Origin: Ignatzschineria indica
GTDB taxonomy: Bacteria > Pseudomonadota > Gammaproteobacteria > Cardiobacteriales > Wohlfahrtiimonadaceae
Length of the DNA stretch: 64,000 nucleotides
Assembly: GCF_003121925.1 (NCBI RefSeq)
Contig: NZ_QEWR01000002.1
Location: 930,001-994,000, forward strand
Direction: 5' to 3'
The number at the start of each line of letters is the position of its first letter. Positions within the stretch are counted from its first letter, which is position 1. A program made the position numbers and the translations under genes. Of the stretch, positions 57,901 to 64,000 are shown piece after piece. The notes below the pieces were generated by a model. That model did not search any database and was not told the origin of the DNA. It worked only from the letters and a program-made list of their open reading frames with translations.

Positions 57901-57940
57901 ATTAATAGAGATTAATAGAGGTCAATAGAGTTTAATAGAG
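57901..57940. repeat. 10-bp tandem repeat spanning the serA stop codon, 4 copies
   Basis: Decamers at 57901 and 57911 are identical (ATTAATAGAG); those at 57921 and 57931 differ by up to three bases. On the minus strand the unit carries CTCTATTAA, the last codons and stop of serA, so the stop codon is part of the array. Confidence 0.9.
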
Positions 57941-59167
57941 AATACGACACTTAAGTGTCCCTTTGATCTCTTTCATATCATGTTGCAATTTAACGGCATT
58001 CTCCTCTTTACCAGAGACATCAAGCACTACATAGCCGATATCCCCTAATGTTTGAAGATATTGCGCATTGATATTGAGATCTAGGTCAGAAACCATCTCA
58101 TTCACCGCACGTAAGATACCCGGAGTATTCTCATGGATATGAAGAATACGATGACTTCCTGGCTGCTTCGGTAGCATCACCTCTGGGAAGTTAACCGCAG
58201 AAATCGTAGAACCATTATCTGAATAGAGCACCAATTTAGAAGCAACCTCAACCCCAATGTTTTGTTGCGCTTCCATCGTTGAACCACCAATATGAGGAGT
58301 TAAGATCACATTCTGCAATTCACGAAGTGGTGATTTAAACTCCTCTTTATTCGATTTTGGTTCTACAGGGAAGACATCAATTGCGGCACCTAAAAGATGT
58401 TCATTTTTAATATTATCCGCAAGTGCATCGAGATCCACAATCGTTCCACGTGCAGCATTGATCAAGACCGACCCTTTCTTCATCGACTCAATTCGCTCAC
58501 GGCTCATAAGATTCTTTGTAGAATCATCTTCCGGCACATGGAGTGTTACCACATCAGATTCAGCTAAAAGCTCATCAATCGTCTCAACTTGTTGCGCATT
58601 TCCTAAGACAAGCTTATTTTCAATATCGTAGAAGATAACGCGCATCCCCAAGCTCTCAGCTAAGATACCTACTTGAGTGCCGATATGACCATAACCGATA
58701 ATTCCTAAAGTCTTACCTCTCACCTCATAAGAGCCTGCAGCAGACTTCACCCAACCACCTTGATGACAAACATAGTTTTTATAAGCGATACCACGTTTTA
58801 GCATAATCATCTCAGCAATGACCAACTCTGCCACCGATCGGGTGTTAGAATAAGGTGCATTAAAGACTGGGATTGCACGCGCTTTTGCCGCTTCTAAATC
58901 CACCTGATTTGTCCCAATACAGAAACATCCAATTGCCATCAATCTCGAGGCTTGACTCAATACCTCATCCGTTAACTGCGTACGGGAGCGGATCCCCACA
59001 ATGTGAGCATCCTTAAGGGCTTCAATAAGAGCTTCTCCCTCGAGAGCCGTCGAATGGATCTCAAGATTGTTATAGCCCGCACGTTTAAAGTAATCGATCG
59101 CATCCTGATGAATACCCTCTAGGAGGAGAACTTTCATCTCATCTTTTGGAAATGATGTTTTTTTCAT
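57932..59167 (-). CDS. serA: D-3-phosphoglycerate dehydrogenase
   Basis: SerA oxidises 3-phosphoglycerate to start serine synthesis. The 411-residue protein matches the E. coli form (410). It has the NAD loop GYGHIG (158-163), Arg240 and Glu269, catalytic His292 in HIGGST, and a C-terminal ACT domain (about 340-411) that binds serine as feedback inhibitor. It follows thrC by 16 nt, so the two are probably one operon linking serine/glycine with threonine. Confidence 0.97.
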   Translation of the reverse strand: MKKTSFPKDEMKVLLLEGIHQDAIDYFKRAGYNNLEIHSTALEGEALIEALKDAHIVGIRSRTQLTDEVLSQASRLMAIGCFCIGTNQVDLEAAKARAIPVFNAPYSNTRSVAELVIAEMIMLKRGIAYKNYVCHQGGWVKSAAGSYEVRGKTLGIIGYGHIGTQVGILAESLGMRVIFYDIENKLVLGNAQQVETIDELLAESDVVTLHVPEDDSTKNLMSRERIESMKKGSVLINAARGTIVDLDALADNIKNEHLLGAAIDVFPVEPKSNKEEFKSPLRELQNVILTPHIGGSTMEAQQNIGVEVASKLVLYSDNGSTISAVNFPEVMLPKQPGSHRILHIHENTPGILRAVNEMVSDLDLNINAQYLQTLGDIGYVVLDVSGKEENAVKLQHDMKEIKGTLKCRILY

Positions 59168-59183
59168 GGTATTACAGTGTTCC

Positions 59184-60587
59184 TTAGTTTAAAGCGGATT
59201 CAATAAATTGACGTAATAAGGTGACATCATTCGCCATCACCTCTCTCTTCTGCGGTAAGGCTTCAATTGCCTTGACCTCAGTTAAATCAAACGGCGCGTC
59301 ACTCACCGCTTGCTTAATTGTCTCATAGAATTTGATCGGTTTGGCAGTTTCTAAACAGAGCTGTAGATCGCCATCAAGATATTGGCTTCCCACAAAGACC
59401 CCATCAGCAGTATGAGGGTCGATCAACTCCCCTGACTCACGGTAGACCTTCTCAATCGTCTCTAATCGATTCTGATGAGAGCTTTCACCAGATTCTATAT
59501 TCCAACTTGCTCGCTCTTTCCAGAGAGGATCACCTGTCAGATCAAAATATCCTTGCTCTTCAATCTGCTCCCAAAGTGCTTTTGTCTTCTCACTGCCGGC
59601 AATGAGGTAGATAAAGCGCTCAAAATTACTCGCTTTAGCGATATCCATCGAAGGGCTAGAAGTGAGATGAACATCTTTTGACGCACGAGGACGGTAGATC
59701 CCTGTTTTAAAGAACTCATCAAGTACATTGTTCTCATTCGTTGCTAAGATCAACTTATGAATAGGTAATCCCATCTCACGAGCGATAATGCCGGCAAAAA
59801 TATTCCCAAAGTTACCAGAGGGAATCACGACATCAATTTTTTCATCATTGCTCTCTGTCGTCATAAAGTAACCTTTAAAGTAGTAGACGACTTGTGCCAA
59901 AATACGCGCAAAGTTAATGGAGTTGACAGCACCAAGATGGTGCTTCTCTTTAAATTCAATATCATTATTGAGTGCTTTAACGAGATCTTGGCAATCATCA
60001 AAAACCCCTTCAATAGCGATATTATGAATATTATCATCTTGAACCGAATACATCTGCGCCGTTTGGAAAGCACTCATACGATTATGAGGACTTAACATCA
60101 CCACCTCGATTCGAGGTTTTCCCTTCATTGCATGAATGGCACTCGATCCCGTATCTCCCGATGTTGCTCCGACGATATTGAGCTTCTTATCCTGCTTCTC
60201 TAATACGTAAGGGAAGAGCTCGCCAAGAAACTGCATCGCCATATCTTTAAAAGCGTAAGTAGGACCTTCAGAGAGACCTAGCACCTTCACCTGATTACTA
60301 ATCGTACGCTCAGAGATAATTGATTCAACGGCAAAATTATCGCTATTGTAAGCGCCTTCTACTAACTTTTTGAGATCATCCCTCGGAATATCTGTTGCAT
60401 AAAGAGACATTACTTCTAGCGCTAAATCACTATATCGCGGTAATTTTCGCCATGCATCTAAAGTCTCTTTTGAAACCTTAGGGATCGATTCCGGCATCGA
60501 TAAACCCCCATCTCGACATAACCCCTCTAATACAACCTCACAAAAAGATTTTGGGAGATCTCCCCCTCGCGTACTCACATATTTCAT
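59184..60587 (-). CDS. thrC: Threonine synthase
   Basis: ThrC converts O-phosphohomoserine to threonine with PLP. The 467-residue length is that of the long class. It shows KYVSTRGG, the DGGLSMPE start, Schiff-base Lys114 in PTYAFKDMAMQFL, the VGATSGDTGSSAIHA phosphate cup, and VPSGNFGNIFAG (here IPSGNFGNIFAG). thrA and thrB are not adjacent. Confidence 0.96.
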   Translation of the reverse strand: MKYVSTRGGDLPKSFCEVVLEGLCRDGGLSMPESIPKVSKETLDAWRKLPRYSDLALEVMSLYATDIPRDDLKKLVEGAYNSDNFAVESIISERTISNQVKVLGLSEGPTYAFKDMAMQFLGELFPYVLEKQDKKLNIVGATSGDTGSSAIHAMKGKPRIEVVMLSPHNRMSAFQTAQMYSVQDDNIHNIAIEGVFDDCQDLVKALNNDIEFKEKHHLGAVNSINFARILAQVVYYFKGYFMTTESNDEKIDVVIPSGNFGNIFAGIIAREMGLPIHKLILATNENNVLDEFFKTGIYRPRASKDVHLTSSPSMDIAKASNFERFIYLIAGSEKTKALWEQIEEQGYFDLTGDPLWKERASWNIESGESSHQNRLETIEKVYRESGELIDPHTADGVFVGSQYLDGDLQLCLETAKPIKFYETIKQAVSDAPFDLTEVKAIEALPQKREVMANDVTLLRQFIESALN

Positions 60588-61110
60588 TATTTAATCAAGC
60601 CTACAAAAAAGAAATGGACATGGTTGTTAATACTCTCTTAATAATACCCGATCCCCGAGCCTTTTTCTCTTAGAATCAGAACCACTTTCTAAAACTCCCC
60701 CATATAAGTCTCTGTATAAGTCTCTATAGGAGTCTCTATAGGAGTCTCTATATGTGTCTCAACAAGAACTCTAAAACTATAGAGATTTATAGAATAATAT
60801 AGAAAATGATGACATTAGGAATAACATTAGGTAATTTCCCTTATTTTCGCTAATTTTTCCATCTTTTTCTCCACTGCTTTTCTCTACAGCTTTTTTCTAT
60901 TGCCAATCGATATTAAACACTCTCATCAAAAATCAGATCTCTCCCCTTCGCTAAATCTCTCTTACTGATAGGTTTTAACTGCTAACTTTCCCATCAGAAG
61001 GTGTAGAATCTTTAGAGATTGCGATAAAAGAGGGGTAGAATGCTACAAGAGAAACAAAGATCAGATGAATGATCAACCTCCCAATATAGAACCATTCTGA
61101 AGGATAAAAT
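60588..61110. other. thrC - aminopeptidase spacer
   Basis: No gene is seen. A 12-bp tandem repeat lies at 60706-60753. Upstream of the aminopeptidase, GTGTAGAAT (near 61001) is a possible -10 element. Confidence 0.6.
60706..60753. repeat. 12-bp tandem repeat, 4 copies
   Basis: Units resembling GAGTCTCTATAG start at 60706, 60718, 60730 and 60742, with a partial fifth. Copies differ by one or two bases. Confidence 0.88.
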
Positions 61111-62925
61111 ATGAGTAAAAATAGCGAAATTAATGCACGTATTGCCGCTCTACAGAAGCAGATGATCAAAGATAAGATCGATGCTTGGATTATTTTAAGT
61201 GCTGACCCCCACCTTTCCGAATATCTTCCTGATCATTGGAAGTTGAGAGAGTGGTTCTCCGGCTTTACCGGCTCTGCCGGAACATTAGTCGTTCTTCAAA
61301 AGAGCGCCTACATCTGGGCCGATAGTCGATACTGGGTTCAGGCGGCGAAAGAGTTACAAGGAACGACTGTTGAACTGATGAAACTTGGCGCGCCAAATAC
61401 CCCCTCTTATATTCAATATCTTCAATCTCAACTTAAGCCCGGCGCGGAAGTGGCAATACTCCCCGATACAATGTCAGTAGAGAATTTTGTTGAAAGCTAT
61501 GAGGCACTTGATGATTTTGAGATCACACTCACCACACAACATGATCCTTTTGACCAATTAATAAAGAATCGCGCACCGCTTCCTGCGGAAAAACTCTATC
61601 TTCATGAAGCACAATTTCTCTCTGAATCATTGAGTGAAAAGGTACGCCGTATCCGTCAAGTAATGAAAGATGAAGCGGCTGATGTTCATATTATCTCCAC
61701 GCTCGATGATATCGCTTGGCTCACTAATCTTCGTGGTCAAGATGTCACCTATAACCCGGTCTTTTTAGCATTTATAATGATCACTCCCTCATCAGTCACG
61801 CTCTTTATTGATGAAGAGAAACTGACGCCTGAAGTGAAAAAGTATCTCACAGAACATAAAGTGACAGTCTTCCCTTACGATGCTTTCTACGATGAGTTGG
61901 GAAATATTCCGGCAGATAAAATCGTCATGCTTGATGAGAAACGAACAACTTATGCCGCATTAGAGGCAATTGATGAAGAGTGTGAGATTCTCTATCTCCC
62001 CAATCCAAGCACTCTCTTTAAAGCGCAAAAGAGTGATAATGATCTTTCCCATATCCAAGAAGCTATGATTGAAGATGGTGTTGCGATGGCACACTTCTAT
62101 ACTCAATTTGAAGAAAAACTCGCCAAAGGTGAGAGATTAACCGAGCTTGATGTTGCCGATGGTCTAGCTGCAGAAAGAGCTAAACGCCCTCTCTTTATTG
62201 ACCTCAGCTTCGATACAATTGCCGGGTTTAATCCTAACGGTGCTCTCCCCCACTATCGCGCAACTGAAGAAGATCATGCCGTCATTGAAGGCGATGGACT
62301 TCTACTTATCGATTCAGGCGCTCAATATAAAAATGGTACGACCGATATTACCCGTGTAATCCCTATTGGCAATCCTTCGATAGAGCAAAAAAGGGATTTC
62401 ACCTTTGTCCTTAAGTCCCTGATCGCTATGAGCAGTACAATCTATCCTGAAAATATTGCGATGCCACTGCTTGATGCTATTGCACGAAAACCTCTCTGGC
62501 AACATCAACTCGACTATGGACATGGTACAGGTCATGGCGTTGGTTACTTCCTTAATGTCCATGAAGGCCCACAAGTGCTCTCATACCATGCAACCCCTAA
62601 TCCGCAAATGCGCGTTAAAAAAGGGATGGTAACCTCTATTGAGCCAGGAATCTATCGAGAAGGTAAATGGGGTGTTCGTATCGAAAACTTAGTCACCTCT
62701 CAACCGGTCAAAAATCCTAAAGAGCGAGATTTTGGCAACTTTATGCTGTTTGAGACATTGACGCTATTTCCTATCGATACGCGCCTAATGGAGCCAACAC
62801 TTCTCACTACTGAGGAGATTGAATGGGTGAATCAATATCATAAGACAGTCTATGAAAAACTCTCTCCTCGCATTGAAGATGCCGCTGTTTTAGAGTGGTT
62901 AAAAGCGCGCACCGCCGCGATTTAA
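61111..62925 (+). CDS. Xaa-Pro aminopeptidase (aminopeptidase P, long type)
   Basis: Aminopeptidase P removes an N-terminal residue next to proline. At 604 residues this is the long, three-domain form: two creatinase-like N-terminal domains, then the M24 catalytic domain. The dinuclear metal ligands are all present: Asp401 (LLIDSGA), Asp412 (TTDITR), His475 (GTGHGVG), Glu511 (SIEPGIY) and Glu525 (RIENL). The long type is unlike E. coli PepP (441 residues), so no symbol is given. It is transcribed alone and ends in a strong hairpin. Confidence 0.93.
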   Translation: MSKNSEINARIAALQKQMIKDKIDAWIILSADPHLSEYLPDHWKLREWFSGFTGSAGTLVVLQKSAYIWADSRYWVQAAKELQGTTVELMKLGAPNTPSYIQYLQSQLKPGAEVAILPDTMSVENFVESYEALDDFEITLTTQHDPFDQLIKNRAPLPAEKLYLHEAQFLSESLSEKVRRIRQVMKDEAADVHIISTLDDIAWLTNLRGQDVTYNPVFLAFIMITPSSVTLFIDEEKLTPEVKKYLTEHKVTVFPYDAFYDELGNIPADKIVMLDEKRTTYAALEAIDEECEILYLPNPSTLFKAQKSDNDLSHIQEAMIEDGVAMAHFYTQFEEKLAKGERLTELDVADGLAAERAKRPLFIDLSFDTIAGFNPNGALPHYRATEEDHAVIEGDGLLLIDSGAQYKNGTTDITRVIPIGNPSIEQKRDFTFVLKSLIAMSSTIYPENIAMPLLDAIARKPLWQHQLDYGHGTGHGVGYFLNVHEGPQVLSYHATPNPQMRVKKGMVTSIEPGIYREGKWGVRIENLVTSQPVKNPKERDFGNFMLFETLTLFPIDTRLMEPTLLTTEEIEWVNQYHKTVYEKLSPRIEDAAVLEWLKARTAAI

Positions 62926-62960
62926 GAGAAACGATCAGCAATAGTCAAATTGCCATCATA

Positions 62961-62993
62961 AAAAAGGTCTAAGTATAAACTTAGACCTTTTTC
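62961..62993. terminator. Bidirectional terminator after the aminopeptidase
   Basis: A 13-bp perfect stem (62961-62973 with 62980-62992) includes five A in one arm and five T in the other. It can serve the + strand aminopeptidase and the converging kdsA unit. Confidence 0.92.
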
Positions 62994-63105
62994 TCTTTTT
63001 TCCCTTTATCTTTCCTCTTTATCTTTTCTCTTCTCTAACCCAGCCTCTTTGATCTTAAGGGAGTAAGATTTAAGAAAAATAAAAAATAACCTTAAAAGAG
63101 CAAAC

Positions 63106-63543
63106 TTAAGAGAGCAGTGCTGACTGCCGATTCTCAATCTCTTGATAGAGCCTCTCTATATCGGCTGAATCATAGAGACCATTGATCACCATTACAGGAT
63201 CTCCTCCCGCAGGAGTATAGATCAAAGTATCAGCTGATGATTTCAAGGTCGATAACTTCGTCGCCCAACTCTCACTCTTTTTCAATGTGAAGATCCCTGT
63301 TTTAAGCGGAAAAGTTCGCACTCGACCTAAAATCGGCTTTACCGACAACTGATCATCCGTTAAGGTTGCCGTAGAGATGGACGTGAAGTAGAAGAAGAGA
63401 CCAAAAAGAACAAAGAGCCCCAAAGGCGCTGTTTTTGTTAATAGAATCTCCAATGCACTCCCTAAAACGATAAGCGCAGAAAGAATAAGCCCTAACTTAG
63501 AGCGACTCTTTCCCGGGACAGTATAGGTCATCACTTCACTCAT
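63106..63543 (-). CDS. Small membrane protein with a possible PH-like domain
   Basis: This 145-residue protein has a short cytoplasmic start, two adjacent hydrophobic helices (about residues 17-54), then a soluble segment of strands (TATLTDDQLSVKPILGRVRTFPL, GIFTLKKSESW) that resembles the bacterial PH-like domains of two-helix membrane proteins. I do not recognise a named family. A good AGGAG precedes the ATG, 8 nt after the kdsA stop, so it is co-transcribed with kdsA. Function unknown. Confidence 0.65.
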   Translation of the reverse strand: MSEVMTYTVPGKSRSKLGLILSALIVLGSALEILLTKTAPLGLFVLFGLFFYFTSISTATLTDDQLSVKPILGRVRTFPLKTGIFTLKKSESWATKLSTLKSSADTLIYTPAGGDPVMVINGLYDSADIERLYQEIENRQSALLS

Positions 63544-63551
63544 GATAACTC

Positions 63552-64000
<449 letters not shown>

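Overview
The window looks like a chromosomal stretch of a low-GC (about 40% by eye) gammaproteobacterium, made almost entirely of housekeeping genes. Lipid A synthesis (lpxC, kdsA), apolipoprotein N-acyltransferase (lnt), a dapA-bamC pair, ubiquinone genes, a PilT-type ATPase and a division cluster read from murD to lpxC all point that way. From memory of gene content I would guess the Cardiobacteriales / Wohlfahrtiimonas-Ignatzschineria area, but nothing here proves a genus. I see no prophage, insertion sequence, CRISPR array or toxin-antitoxin pair.

Layout. 0.2-1.8 kb: a two-gene cytochrome operon that I read as tsdB-tsdA (thiosulfate dehydrogenase / tetrathionate reductase), followed by about 1 kb of gene-free, repeat-rich DNA. 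2.8-3.6 kb: rsfS-rlmH. 3.7-12.5 kb (+): hemL, rpe, a pilT-like ATPase, rpmB-rpmG, valS, and an alanine/sodium symporter. 12.7-16.8 kb (-): guaA and a YdeP-type molybdopterin oxidoreductase. 17.4-19.7 kb (-): three membrane proteins (EamA, AEC, YqaA). 19.8-23.8 kb (-): a compact pgk-rng-coaBC operon. 24-29 kb (-): trxB, a PotF-like binding protein, cytochrome c', ubiB and ubiE. 30-36 kb (-): aroE, mutL, bamC, dapA, xth. 36.4-37.9 kb (+): glnA with a possible sigma-54 promoter. 38-39.6 kb (-): rpsP-rimM-trmD. 39.8-50.2 kb (-): murD-ftsW-murG-murC-ddl-ftsQ-ftsA-ftsZ-lpxC, the distal half of a dcw cluster. 50.6-55.6 kb: hpf, mutM, a DUF2069 protein, lnt, a serine hydrolase. 55.9-57 kb (+): two identical tRNA-Phe genes and a 48-residue membrane microprotein. 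57-60.6 kb (-): a DUF2058 protein and thrC-serA. 61-64 kb: a long aminopeptidase P, a small membrane protein, and the 3' part of kdsA.

Two genes are easily missed because of size: rpmG (51 aa) and the microprotein at 56708. Several reading frames have an upstream start that should be shortened (trxB, mutL, bamC, dapA, DUF2058, guaA, ubiB, glnA); in most of these a Shine-Dalgarno sequence sits in front of the internal ATG. Around twenty hairpins, most with good T-tracts, mark the transcription units.

The most unusual signal is not a gene. Many intergenic spacers carry a short perfect or near-perfect tandem repeat (period 6-15 bp, usually 3-4 copies, unrelated sequence each time). At least two begin inside the last codons of a gene and repeat its stop codon (hemL, serA). 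The hexamer GCCGGC also appears far more often than base composition predicts. Other points of interest are the TsdBA pair, an endonuclease-type MutL, a split dcw cluster, a non-ATG start for ftsQ, an RBS-masking hairpin before the pilT-like gene, and a possible terminator inside the rpsP operon.
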